Source: JAJEFO01 sp009843725 (GTDB lineage Bacteria; Pseudomonadota; Alphaproteobacteria; Rhodobacterales; Rhodobacteraceae). Taken from it: a DNA stretch of 64,000 nt. Each line of letters starts with the position of its first letter. Positions within the stretch are counted from its first letter, which is position 1. The stretch is from contig CBDEUJ010000004.1 of NCBI GenBank assembly GCA_965243215.1, positions 496,001 through 560,000 on the forward strand, written 5' to 3'. The position numbers and the translations under genes are program-made. The notes below the pieces were generated by a model that saw only the letters and a program-made list of their open reading frames with translations, was not told the origin of the DNA and did no database searches. Shown here piece after piece: positions 28,088-36,009 of the stretch.

Positions 28088-29293
28088 CTACCGGACATGC
28101 ACGAATGCATCCAACAAGGCCGCTCGACAGCGCCAGATCTCACGTTCCCCGGCTTCCGTGGGTTCCGGTGCTTTGCACCATTCCCTGTCATGGATTTTTG
28201 TAAGAAGCTTGCCGTATTTCGCCGCCAGGGGGTCTCTGGCCTTCGGCAGGCCGGCAAACCCACCCAGCACAGGTGCCGAAGGTCCGTTCACGGAAACAAG
28301 GCGATCAGGACGGGCCAACGCAAGAAGCCTGGTTGCCACCGCCGCACCGAACCCGTGCAACTGCCTGATCCCGGCAATCGCCGCATCGGCGGCGTCGACA
28401 ATCTCGTCCTCGTCGGCCCGCACCACCCGCTGAACCTGTTTGTGAACCTGGGCCCGACGTTCGGAATTCCCTTCCGGCGCGAATGCGCCCACCACCATTC
28501 CTGCACCCCGCATGCTGCCCAGGAGACCCCAGAACTGCCCTTTGGCTGCGCCGCTCTCCAGACCCATCAGGATGTTGCGGTCGTGAAGCGACCACCTCTC
28601 CCAGCTTGCGCGACGGACCACCTCCATTCCGACACCGATGGTGTGCAGGTAGCTATGGGTCTCGCCGAGGACGTCCCAACCGAACTCGTAATGATGGCAG
28701 TAGTCGTCAAGAACGCGCAGCGCAGCGACGAACTCCTCCCACGTCTCAACGTCATCCAGACGAGGCAAGTCTCGTTGCACTACCGGTCGGCCCCTGTTCC
28801 GGCGCCCGGGCCCAGGCGGTTTGTAGCGCTCCTCGTAGTCGGAGACCGCCGACTCGGGATCCTCATCCAGCTCTGCCCAAAGCTCTTCGAACCAGTTCCC
28901 GCCGATGTCGTTCTCGTCCCGAAACTCATGCACGAGTTCCGCGTTCCCGCCGAAGCCTCCCCTGGTGAAATTGGCGCTGCCGATCCAGCACGTGGCGCGT
29001 TGCGCCGAACGGAACCGGTAGAATTTCGGATGGAACAGCCCTCCTCCCGACGGCGCTGACGCGACGCGCAACGCCACGTTGTCCTCCGCCATGAGCACCC
29101 TGAGTGTCGTTGGCTCCGTGGCGTTTCCCGACAGTCCCACGACGATTCGAGCCTGGACCCCGTCCAGGTTTTCCAGAAGGCTCTCGACTGCAAGTCCGGG
29201 CCCGACCCACGCGACAGCGATATCCACGTGCGTCGACTCACCAATCAGGTCCGTGAACCTGTCCAGCAGCCGGTCACTTCTGATCAACGGCAA
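28088..29293 (-). CDS. PLD-like nuclease domain protein with C-terminal helix-hairpin-helix
   Basis: The start is taken at a TTG (MPLIRSDRLLDRF) that has a strong AAGGAGG eight bases upstream; the frame is open further but overlaps integrase debris. The 401-residue protein has one phospholipase D-type half-site, H88-x-K90 followed by IGSANFTRGGF (104-114), so an active enzyme would need to dimerise. Near residues 310-340 the segment IRQLHGFGAAVATRLLALARP resembles a DNA-binding helix-hairpin-helix. The combination suggests a nuclease or DNA-repair type enzyme, possibly defence-related from its neighbours; the substrate is unknown. Confidence 0.7.
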   Translation of the reverse strand: MPLIRSDRLLDRFTDLIGESTHVDIAVAWVGPGLAVESLLENLDGVQARIVVGLSGNATEPTTLRVLMAEDNVALRVASAPSGGGLFHPKFYRFRSAQRATCWIGSANFTRGGFGGNAELVHEFRDENDIGGNWFEELWAELDEDPESAVSDYEERYKPPGPGRRNRGRPVVQRDLPRLDDVETWEEFVAALRVLDDYCHHYEFGWDVLGETHSYLHTIGVGMEVVRRASWERWSLHDRNILMGLESGAAKGQFWGLLGSMRGAGMVVGAFAPEGNSERRAQVHKQVQRVVRADEDEIVDAADAAIAGIRQLHGFGAAVATRLLALARPDRLVSVNGPSAPVLGGFAGLPKARDPLAAKYGKLLTKIHDREWCKAPEPTEAGEREIWRCRAALLDAFVHVR

Positions 29294-29344
29294 TGTTCGA
29301 TCCTCCTTCGCGTTTGCGAACTGCGGACCATGTGATGGCAACGG

Positions 29345-29470
29345 GCGGCCCCGTCAAGCGCATGGTCCGAGCGTCCGTGCAGCACCTCGTATAGTGTGCG
29401 GTGTGTCTTGGGTCGCGATGCCCGAGGTAATCCTGGATCAGGCGAAGATCGTACCACTTGTTGGCAAGTA
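29345..29470 (-). pseudogene. Tyrosine recombinase C-terminal remnant
   Basis: Read on the minus strand this segment encodes RLIQDYLGHRDPRHTAHYTR, the final catalytic histidine and nucleophile tyrosine region of an XerD/integron-type tyrosine recombinase. No upstream catalytic motifs remain. It directly abuts a fragment of the PD-(D/E)XK-like gene, so it is recombination debris. The PLD gene starts just beyond its end. Confidence 0.7.
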
Positions 29471-29548
29471 TCAGGCCGTTCTCTTCCACGTTGCGCGAAA
29501 GCGCGTCGTGATCGTAGACGTAACAGTCTTCGTCCAGGAGAACGGCGA
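29470..29548 (-). pseudogene. Duplicated fragment of the PD-(D/E)XK-like gene
   Basis: About 79 bp closely match 31069-31147 in the intact gene and encode LLDEDCYVYDHDALSRNVEE. Similarity starts abruptly beside the recombinase remnant and ends beside the repeat at 29555. It is a partial copy left by rearrangement. Confidence 0.8.
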
Positions 29549-29554
29549 TTTGAC

Positions 29555-29578
29555 TGCCCCACACTTTGCGGCGCTCTC
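29555..29578 (+). repeat. 24-bp repeat, copy 3
   Basis: The copy reads TGCCCCACACTTTGCG followed by GCGCTCTC. It marks the exact point where similarity to the PD-(D/E)XK-like gene stops and lies 12 bp from the stop codon of the 99-residue gene. That position suggests an element end or recombination junction. Confidence 0.8.
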
Positions 29579-29590
29579 CACCAATGCACT

Positions 29591-29890
29591 TCAGAGGAAA
29601 TCTTCTAGTTCGAGAGGCTTGAAGTCTGGGTGAACGCTCCAGTTTCCGGAGCGTTTGTCGCCAGACTTGAAAACGGGTGCCCGGCCCGTTTTGACCTTTC
29701 CCTTTTCGAATGCTGCGTATCCTTCGCAATGGGCGTTGTAGGCTGATTGAATTGCCTGGTCCAAGGTCGCGGGGAGTTCCTGCTTCTCCTTCACAAGATC
29801 TTCTCGGATACGGCGAATCGCGTGTACCCGATGAATTTCCTTTGGATAAGTCGGCAGGATCCCCAAGAGCCGTATCACATAGTCCTTCAT
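29591..29890 (-). CDS. Small soluble protein of unknown function, coupled to a membrane peptide
   Basis: The 99-residue product (MKDYVIRLLGILPTYPKEI at the N-terminus) is charged and probably soluble, with no recognised domain. Its ATG overlaps the stop codon of the upstream 63-residue membrane-protein gene as ATGA, so the two are translationally coupled. The frame is open further upstream, but that part overlaps the membrane-protein gene. A small membrane protein followed by a small soluble partner recalls toxin-immunity or holin-type pairs, but nothing in the sequence proves this. Confidence 0.5.
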   Translation of the reverse strand: MKDYVIRLLGILPTYPKEIHRVHAIRRIREDLVKEKQELPATLDQAIQSAYNAHCEGYAAFEKGKVKTGRAPVFKSGDKRSGNWSVHPDFKPLELEDFL

Positions 29891-30078
29891 TGTCCCATCA
29901 CGATCGCCAGCACGACAGTCCAAACCAATAGCACCAGCAAGAGCGCCCCTGCCAGGAGAAAAGAGCACGCAAACAAGAGTTTCGCATGTGACGTTGGCCG
30001 GACCCGTACATCGTCCAGCAAGTCCTGCAAAATCCGCAAAACTGGCTTCATGCGCAGCAACTTGCCCAGATTCAACAT
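29887..30078 (-). CDS. Small single-pass membrane protein
   Basis: The predicted 63-residue protein starts at an ATG with GGAG ten bases upstream (a GTG at 30102 is possible). A basic N-terminus of about 30 residues is followed by a strongly hydrophobic segment (LLFACSFLLAGALLLVLL and onward) ending three residues from the C-terminus. This is the layout of a tail-anchored or toxin-like peptide. It overlaps the next gene by ATGA. No family was recognised. Confidence 0.45.
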   Translation of the reverse strand: MLNLGKLLRMKPVLRILQDLLDDVRVRPTSHAKLLFACSFLLAGALLLVLLVWTVVLAIVMGQ

Positions 30079-30271
30079 GGCTAGCAAGCTCCGGAGCTTC
30101 ACGGGTCGAATTCGTGGGCGAGAACGTACGCCAAGGAGCTTCTTGCCGGTTCCGCGTCCGGCAGGCCAACATTCTCATCGGAGTAAAGTTCAGCGGCCGG
30201 AATTCCGCCCGCTGATTGAAGCCAGGGAATGTCTCTTGGGGCAGAAACCGTCCCGTTGCGCCCGCGTCGGA

Positions 30272-30892
30272 CTATTGGAACTGTGCCTCGAACAGGCGCC
30301 AGTAAACAACCGTGCCCGCGAGATAATCCGCGTTCTCTTCCGCGAAATCAAACGGGGTCCTGCCATTCATGGCACGAGCTTTCGCATCCGCGCCGGCATC
30401 CAGCAGCACCTCCACGAGACGTTCAACGTACCTCGTGCGTGCTTTCGTAGCCAGATGGAGAGGGGTAAATCCTTCCTCGGTGCGAGCCTCGATGTCGGCT
30501 CCGGCCACCAGGACGGCACTGACATTCAGCGGGTTGCCGCTATCCACAGCGAAGTGCAGAGGAGTCCAGCCATGCTCGTTGCGTGCATTGACGCCTGCGC
30601 CCGTGACTAGCAGCGTTGCCACCGTTTGCCAGAACCCTATTCTCGTGGCCCAGTGAAGGGGGGTCATGCCGTCGTCGTCTCGCGCATTGACGTCAGCGCC
30701 TTCTGCCAGACAGCGCCTTACATCTGCCGGCTCCGCCGCAACGAAGAACTCCGGTGTGTTCCAAGTGAAGCAGAAGGCCTGAGCATTGCCAGGACCTGAC
30801 AAAACTGCCCATGCAAGCAGCGGTAGCAGGGTCTCCTGAAGTCTCGCCCGCGTCGGCGACCATCCCGACTTCCGGTCAAATTCGATGTCCAA
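30272..30892 (-). CDS. Ankyrin repeat protein
   Basis: The start is a TTG with AAGGA eight bases upstream; an open frame reaching 30967 has no better signal. The 206-residue protein has a hydrophobic N-terminal stretch (LLPLLAWAVLSG ending at AQA) that may be a signal peptide, then four ankyrin repeats (GMTPLHWATRIGF, GWTPLHFAVDSG, GFTPLHLATKART, GRTPFDFAEENAD). It probably mediates protein contacts outside the cytoplasm. Its link to the neighbouring defence-type genes is unknown. Confidence 0.75.
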   Translation of the reverse strand: MDIEFDRKSGWSPTRARLQETLLPLLAWAVLSGPGNAQAFCFTWNTPEFFVAAEPADVRRCLAEGADVNARDDDGMTPLHWATRIGFWQTVATLLVTGAGVNARNEHGWTPLHFAVDSGNPLNVSAVLVAGADIEARTEEGFTPLHLATKARTRYVERLVEVLLDAGADAKARAMNGRTPFDFAEENADYLAGTVVYWRLFEAQFQ

Positions 30893-30970
30893 GAGTCCTA
30901 TCCTTCTTTCGCGGGGTCGCTGACACAGGACTGATCGTGGAGGTGACGTGCGGGCGTTGCGCCCCACCGG

Positions 30971-31378
30971 TCAGATTCTGCACCCGGAAAGGAATTCCAG
31001 CGCCCAGGACGGCAGATGCGACCAATTGTAAATGCCTCTCTCGCTCCAAGACACGGTTTTCGCACCGATCAGGCCGTTCTCTTCCACATGGCGCACAAGC
31101 GCGTCGTGATCGTAGACGTAACAGTCCTCGCCCAGGAGAAAGGCGACATGGATGACCTTCCCCAGATACTTCCGGTCGATGCTCATCCTTCCCTTGAGCT
31201 GCACTTTCAGGAAGGTTTCGCCGTCGATGTGGCAGGCGATGAAATCCGCGCCCTGCCAGTCGTCGGTCAACCGCAGGCAGTTGAAGCCGTAGTCCGCCAT
31301 GCGTGCCGCCACTTTCTGGAAATTGCGGTTTTCCTTCTGGCGCGAATTCAGCTCGCCATACGGCACACGCTGGAACAT
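30971..31378 (-). CDS. PD-(D/E)XK-like nuclease-fold protein
   Basis: The 135-residue protein starts at ATG 31378 (MFQRVPYGELNSRQKENRNF). The segment DDWQGADFIACHIDG followed by FLKVQLKGR carries an Asp and a Q-x-K pair at the spacing of a PD-(D/E)XK active site, with Gln in place of the usual Glu. It lies 31 bp downstream of the Abi-type gene in the same orientation, so they may be co-transcribed. A truncated copy lies at 29470-29548. Nuclease activity is inference. Confidence 0.6.
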   Translation of the reverse strand: MFQRVPYGELNSRQKENRNFQKVAARMADYGFNCLRLTDDWQGADFIACHIDGETFLKVQLKGRMSIDRKYLGKVIHVAFLLGEDCYVYDHDALVRHVEENGLIGAKTVSWSERGIYNWSHLPSWALEFLSGCRI

Positions 31379-31409
31379 CCCAGGCACTGTACTGCCCCCT
31401 TTTCTTCCG

Positions 31410-32237
31410 TCACCCACCAACGGGCCGCCCTCCCTCCTCCTTCGGACGACTGCCGGAGGGCAGCTGTCTCGAGAGTTCATTGCCGGATCGCGTGACATGC
31501 TCCAGGTCATCCCGAAGCAGCAAGGTCAGGGGAGCAACGTCTTCTTCCCGTCGAGCGTCCAACTCACGGGCCACAAACTTGATCGCGCCAACGGTTTCCC
31601 TGAAGCGCTTGTGGAGAACCGGCTCATGATGTGCCAGGCGATTCCTCGCTTGGTAGATTGCCTCCAATTGAGAGGCGACGGCACTGCGCGTGACCGTGCG
31701 GTTGGGAAACGTCCTCTTCAATGTGGGGCCCCACAAACCATGCTCGTACTTTCGCCCGAAGAGCCCCTTCCAGAACCCCAGCGACAGCTCAGCGACCACC
31801 TGGCCGTCGCTTACGGCGATCCTCGCCTGCCGCGCCTTCACTCTCTCAAGATGTGGCGTTCCTTCACGGGGGCGGTCGGGAAACGCCGCCATGTCCAATT
31901 TCGCCTTTTCTGCCTGACTCAACTTTGCGTAGGCCGCTCGTCTGGCGTTGTTGACCGCGCGCCTAATGCTGCGTTGCTCGTCTTTTCGCCAAGAGAAATT
32001 GCCTGGTGAACGCTGGAGCCAGTTCCCTGCCCCGAAATGTCGTGTCAGGTTCGCCACTACCGTGTTCCGAAGCGCGATTTCCACAATGGCGATCACCTTC
32101 ATGAGTTCGCAACCCAAGGCCAGGATCTCCTGATGCAGCTCGATCGCCCGCGACGTATCGCCGGTCCGCTTGACCAGCGCTTCCAATCGCTCCTGCGACA
32201 GGAACTCCACCAACCTCCTTGCGGTCTCTTCATCCAT
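31410..32237 (-). CDS. Abi-like HEPN protein (abortive infection type)
   Basis: The ATG at 32237 is preferred; a TTG at 32252 adds five residues. The 275-residue protein contains IVEIALRNTVVANL near residue 51 and YQARNRLAHHEPV near 195, where R198-x4-H203 forms the HEPN Rx4-6H RNase motif of the Abi_2/AbiD/AbiF group. These proteins are RNases or toxins that stop growth on phage infection. It is followed closely by the PD-(D/E)XK-like gene. Phage defence is inferred from family and neighbourhood. Confidence 0.75.
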   Translation of the reverse strand: MDEETARRLVEFLSQERLEALVKRTGDTSRAIELHQEILALGCELMKVIAIVEIALRNTVVANLTRHFGAGNWLQRSPGNFSWRKDEQRSIRRAVNNARRAAYAKLSQAEKAKLDMAAFPDRPREGTPHLERVKARQARIAVSDGQVVAELSLGFWKGLFGRKYEHGLWGPTLKRTFPNRTVTRSAVASQLEAIYQARNRLAHHEPVLHKRFRETVGAIKFVARELDARREEDVAPLTLLLRDDLEHVTRSGNELSRQLPSGSRPKEEGGRPVGG

Positions 32238-32327
32238 TGACACTCGGTTCAATGCTCCCTATGTTGTTACCCGAAAAGTCGGGAAATGATCGGCAGTTGC
32301 CTCGGCGGACGGATCCCCGGCTTCGGG

Positions 32328-32354
32328 AAAAGGCGCTCGTCTCGGGCGCCTTTT
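32328..32354. terminator. Stem-loop, possible intrinsic terminator
   Basis: AAAAGGCGC and GCGCCTTTT form a perfect 9-bp stem around a 9-base loop and give a short U tract in either direction. It lies between the Abi-type gene and the TRAP operon, at the boundary between island and core genes. Confidence 0.6.
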
Positions 32355-32784
32355 CGTGTTCTGGCCACCGGACCTAGACCCTGCTTGGCAATCCAGGCAC
32401 CGCAAAAAGTCACGGCAGGCGCCCGCACGCAACTAGGCTCCCTCGCCCGGCTGGTCAACGGAGATGACACGCGGAGCGTCTCGGCCCCGCCCGGCTTCGA
32501 CGGAGGGGCACCCGACCTGGCACCATGACGCGCAATCCCGGATTTACAATTTTACAAGTGAGCGGCAAACGCCCGTTTGTAATCGCATACGACCGCCAGA
32601 GGACGACAAGCGCCGAGGCGGCGTACGCGCCGGAAACCCTTGTTTCCAGGGACCAGCGCGCAGAGGGCGCAAACCGCGATCCCTTACCCGCAACGCGGAT
32701 CCGCACTGAAAGTCCCCCTGCAGAAAAGCAGCCCAGATCCTGCCCGGCGAGAGGGATCCGCATTGAAACCGACGACGGGCGGGC
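32355..32784. other. Intergenic between dctM and the accessory island
   Basis: No gene is supported in these 430 bp. A hairpin-forming palindrome lies at 32552-32582. Otherwise nothing recognisable is seen. Confidence 0.5.
32552..32582. repeat. Palindromic hairpin sequence
   Basis: TTACAAGTGAGCG and CGCCCGTTTGTAA pair over 13 positions with one mismatch and two G-T pairs around the loop GCAAA. It could be an operator or an RNA hairpin downstream of dctM. Confidence 0.45.
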
Positions 32785-34185
32785 CTATGCGAGGCTTGGA
32801 AGCCAAAGGACGATCCACGGAAATGCAACAAGCAGCGCGATCGTGACGGCGTCCGTGGCGAAGAAGGGCATGACGCCCCTGAACACGTCCTGCACCGTGA
32901 GGTCGTCCCTGACACCCGCCACGACAAAGCAGTTCAGGCCGATCGGAGGCGTGATCAGGCAAAATTCCGCCATTTTCACGACCAGGATGCCAAACCAGAT
33001 CGCGCACATCGGCCCCGACATTCCGAAGGAACTTTCGGCGGCGGTGACGCCTTCTCCGCCGTTCAGCGCCATCACTGCGGGATAGACCACGGGGAGCGTC
33101 AGCAGAAGCATGCCGATGGCATCCATGAACATGCCCAGGACGGCGTAGGCCAGCAGGATGCAGACGAGGATCAGCCAGGGCGAATAGGTGAGCGACGTGA
33201 TCCAGTCCGAGAACGCGCCCGGCAGGTCGGCAAAGCCGAGGAAGCGCACGTAGATCAGAACGCCCCAGATGATCGTGAAAATCATCACCGAGAGCTTCGC
33301 CGTTTCCCGAAGGGCGTCACGGAATTCCGGCCAGCGCATCCCCCGGTAGACCGCCAGAAGAAACACCACAAAGGCCCCGATTGCCCCTCCTTCCGTCGGC
33401 GTGCCCCATGCGTCCCCGCCAAACGGGTTGTAGACGAAGCAGATGATGGTCACCACGACAAAGACGATTGGCAGTGCCGGCGGAAGCGAGACGAGGCGCT
33501 CGCGCCAGGTGAAGCCAGTGACACGCGGCCCGAAGTCCGGGATCACCAGCGCCATTCCGACGATAAGCATCCCGTAGATCAGGGCGGAAAACGCGCCGGG
33601 CACGAATCCGGCGAGCAGAAGCCTGCCGACATCCTGCTCCACGATGATGGCATAGATCACGAGGATGGCCGAAGGCGGAATCAGCGACGCCAGGGTACCG
33701 CCGGCGGCAACCACGCCGGCGGCGAACTGCTTCCTGTACCCGATCTTCAGCATCTCGGGAATCGCGATGCGGGCAAAGACGGCGGCGGTTGCGACCGAGG
33801 CGCCCGAGACCGCCGCAAAGCCTGCCGTCGCGAAAATCGTTGCGACAGCCAGCCCGCCGGGAACCCACGCAACCCAGCGCTTGGCCGCCTCGAACAGCGC
33901 GCGCGTCAAGCCTGCATAATAGGCCAGATAGCCGATCAGTATGAACGTCGGGATCAGTGACAGCGCCTGGGAGGACACCTTCGAGTGCGGCACCTGGCCC
34001 GCCGTCTTCACGGCGACCGACAGGGCCCAGCCGAAGTCGTCCGCCCCGTAGTCCTTCTTCGCCCAGAAGATCCAGATCAGCCCCACCATCCCGGCCAGCC
34101 CCGCGGCGAACGCCACGCGCATCCCCAGGAACACGAGAACCAGCATTCCGCCGGTCACCCAGATCCCGATCTCGATCGGTTCCAT
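32785..34185 (-). CDS. dctM: TRAP transporter large permease subunit
   Basis: The 466-residue inner-membrane protein starts at the ATG of MEPIEIGIWVTGG and is hydrophobic throughout, with about a dozen membrane segments typical of DctM, the Na+-coupled transport channel of TRAP systems. The start codon overlaps the dctQ stop by one base (TGATG). The order binding protein, small permease, large permease is standard. The substrate is not evident; organic acids are the usual class. Confidence 0.93.
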   Translation of the reverse strand: MEPIEIGIWVTGGMLVLVFLGMRVAFAAGLAGMVGLIWIFWAKKDYGADDFGWALSVAVKTAGQVPHSKVSSQALSLIPTFILIGYLAYYAGLTRALFEAAKRWVAWVPGGLAVATIFATAGFAAVSGASVATAAVFARIAIPEMLKIGYRKQFAAGVVAAGGTLASLIPPSAILVIYAIIVEQDVGRLLLAGFVPGAFSALIYGMLIVGMALVIPDFGPRVTGFTWRERLVSLPPALPIVFVVVTIICFVYNPFGGDAWGTPTEGGAIGAFVVFLLAVYRGMRWPEFRDALRETAKLSVMIFTIIWGVLIYVRFLGFADLPGAFSDWITSLTYSPWLILVCILLAYAVLGMFMDAIGMLLLTLPVVYPAVMALNGGEGVTAAESSFGMSGPMCAIWFGILVVKMAEFCLITPPIGLNCFVVAGVRDDLTVQDVFRGVMPFFATDAVTIALLVAFPWIVLWLPSLA

Positions 34186-34808
34186 CAGCGGTCTTCGCCG
34201 AGCTGGCCGGCCTCCATGGCCGCCTGCTGCGCGGCGTCGGCAATGAGAGGCACGGCGATGGCCGTGCCCGTGACGACGGCACGCAGGTAGGCCCATAGCT
34301 GCAGGCACAGGCGCGCGCAGAGCACGCCGAACGCGATCGGCGCCAGCAGCTTGGCAGGCCAGATGGGCAGGCCGATGTCCATGGAACTGTCACGGCTCCA
34401 CATCGGCGCGGCAAGGTCGAAACTTCGCGCAAAATGTGCCCAGCTTCCCCATACCATGAGCGCCATGAACGCAAGAAGCGCCAGGACGAACAGGAACTCG
34501 ACGGCGTAGAGCGCCCGTCCGCGGAGCATTCTCACCAGGACGTCCATCCGTACATGGGCGCCCTCGCGCTGCACATAGGAGATTCCCATGAAGGCAATGA
34601 GCGGCATCGCCTGCTCGATCCAGTCGACATAGCCCGGCAACGGCTGGTTGAAGCCGTTCCGCCCGCCGACCGAAACCACGGCAAGCAGCATGAGGGCGAA
34701 GACCGCGATGCCGCTGACAAGCGACAGCGCGATTTCCAGCTTCAGGAACCGCCGGTCAATCCGGCTGAGGATGCTGTCGTCGGACGCGACCTGCGAACCG
34801 ATTGCCAT
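34185..34808 (-). CDS. dctQ: TRAP transporter small permease subunit
   Basis: The start at ATG 34808 has AAGGG six bases upstream. The 207-residue protein has four hydrophobic segments (the first near residues 30-50, FALMLLAVVSVGGRN) and the conserved QREGAHVRMDVL block of DctQ proteins. It pairs with DctM in the membrane. It lies about 70 bp downstream of dctP and overlaps dctM by one base. Confidence 0.92.
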   Translation of the reverse strand: MAIGSQVASDDSILSRIDRRFLKLEIALSLVSGIAVFALMLLAVVSVGGRNGFNQPLPGYVDWIEQAMPLIAFMGISYVQREGAHVRMDVLVRMLRGRALYAVEFLFVLALLAFMALMVWGSWAHFARSFDLAAPMWSRDSSMDIGLPIWPAKLLAPIAFGVLCARLCLQLWAYLRAVVTGTAIAVPLIADAAQQAAMEAGQLGEDR

Positions 34809-34878
34809 TGATAATCCCTTCAGCGCCGCGGACACCGCCCCGCGCCGCGATGGCGCGGGGATCTGACGGTCAAGGGTC

Positions 34879-35889
34879 TCAGTTCGACTGCGCGATCATG
34901 CCCGTGACCAGGTCGTACAGCTCCTGTGCCGGAAGGCCGCGCGCCGCGTTCTCCTCGATCCAGGCAGCTGCAGCTGGAGCGGCGGCGGCCTCCCTGAATG
35001 CGGCGATCTCGTCATCGGAGAAGGTGACCTTCGTGATTTCGCGCTCCTCCAGCGCGGGACCCCACGCGGCCATCGTGTTATTGTTGTAGTTGGAAATGTA
35101 GTGCGCCAGCGCTTCGTCGACGGAGCCCAGGAGCGCCTCGCGGTGACTTTCCGAGAGCGCGTCAAACGCGTCCGTGTTGACCACGACGGGGCAGTTCACC
35201 GTGCCGGGGTTGAGATTGGTGGTCCACCAGGTAGCGTTCTCGATGGTGCCAAAGGACATGTGGGCGTGGGGCGCAAAGCTCACTGCCTTGACGACGCCGG
35301 AATCCATGGCCTGGCGCACTTCGGTCGCCGACATCGACGTCGGGACTGCGCCGATCGTCTCCAGTGCCTTGCCGATGCCGCCCGTGGCGCGCACTGCCAA
35401 GCCCTTGAAGTCGGCAAGCGAGGCTGGTGCGTCGCCGGCTCCAGCTATGTTGTACTGCGGAAGCGGCGAGGGCATCAGCAGCGTGGCGTTCCAGCGTCCA
35501 AGATCGGCGACGGCCGCGGGGTGCCGATAGACGGCCATCGAAAGCTCGACCTCCTGTTCCAGGGAGGAAACGCCGAGAAACGGCAGCTCGAGCACGGTGA
35601 TGGTGGGATTCTTGTCGGCGTGGTACCCGGCACAGAACTGTGCCATCTCGAACGCACCGATCGAGATTCCGTCAAGGTTCTCGCGGTTGTTCGACAGTCC
35701 TCCATAGGAAAGGTTCAGCGTGAATGCGCCGCCTGTCCTTTCCGCAACCAGTTCTGCCAGCTTCTCGACATGCTCCGTGAAGGCGCGGCGCTTGCCCCAA
35801 AGCGAAACGTTCCATTCAACGGCAAGCGCCTCGCCGCCAAATGCAATTGCCAGTGCGGCCACGCTCACGCGGCCAATCAGCTTGTTCAT
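34879..35889 (-). CDS. dctP: TRAP transporter substrate-binding protein (DctP family)
   Basis: The ATG at 35889 lies seven bases after a perfect AGGAGG; an adjacent ATG at 35892 is also possible. A signal peptide ending GGEALA precedes the mature periplasmic protein of about 315 residues. The conserved arginine that binds a ligand carboxylate can be placed in GLAVRATGGIGKALETIG. The protein delivers substrate to DctQM. It follows dctD by 120 bp in the same direction, so the regulators and transporter may share transcription. Confidence 0.9.
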   Translation of the reverse strand: MNKLIGRVSVAALAIAFGGEALAVEWNVSLWGKRRAFTEHVEKLAELVAERTGGAFTLNLSYGGLSNNRENLDGISIGAFEMAQFCAGYHADKNPTITVLELPFLGVSSLEQEVELSMAVYRHPAAVADLGRWNATLLMPSPLPQYNIAGAGDAPASLADFKGLAVRATGGIGKALETIGAVPTSMSATEVRQAMDSGVVKAVSFAPHAHMSFGTIENATWWTTNLNPGTVNCPVVVNTDAFDALSESHREALLGSVDEALAHYISNYNNNTMAAWGPALEEREITKVTFSDDEIAAFREAAAAPAAAAWIEENAARGLPAQELYDLVTGMIAQSN

Positions 35890-36009
35890 CATCGGACCTC
35901 CTCCTGTCCTGAACGGTTTCACGTGCCTGCAGGCTGCCCGATTCCCGAGGCCCGTCCAATGAAGGAAATTGCGTGCGAACGGACGGAAGCCCTGCGGATT
36001 TCCGCAATC

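Noticed and set aside
35890..36009. Sigma-54 promoter upstream of dctP
   Set aside because: No site keeps both the GG and GC dinucleotides at the required 10-base spacing; the best match has both altered.
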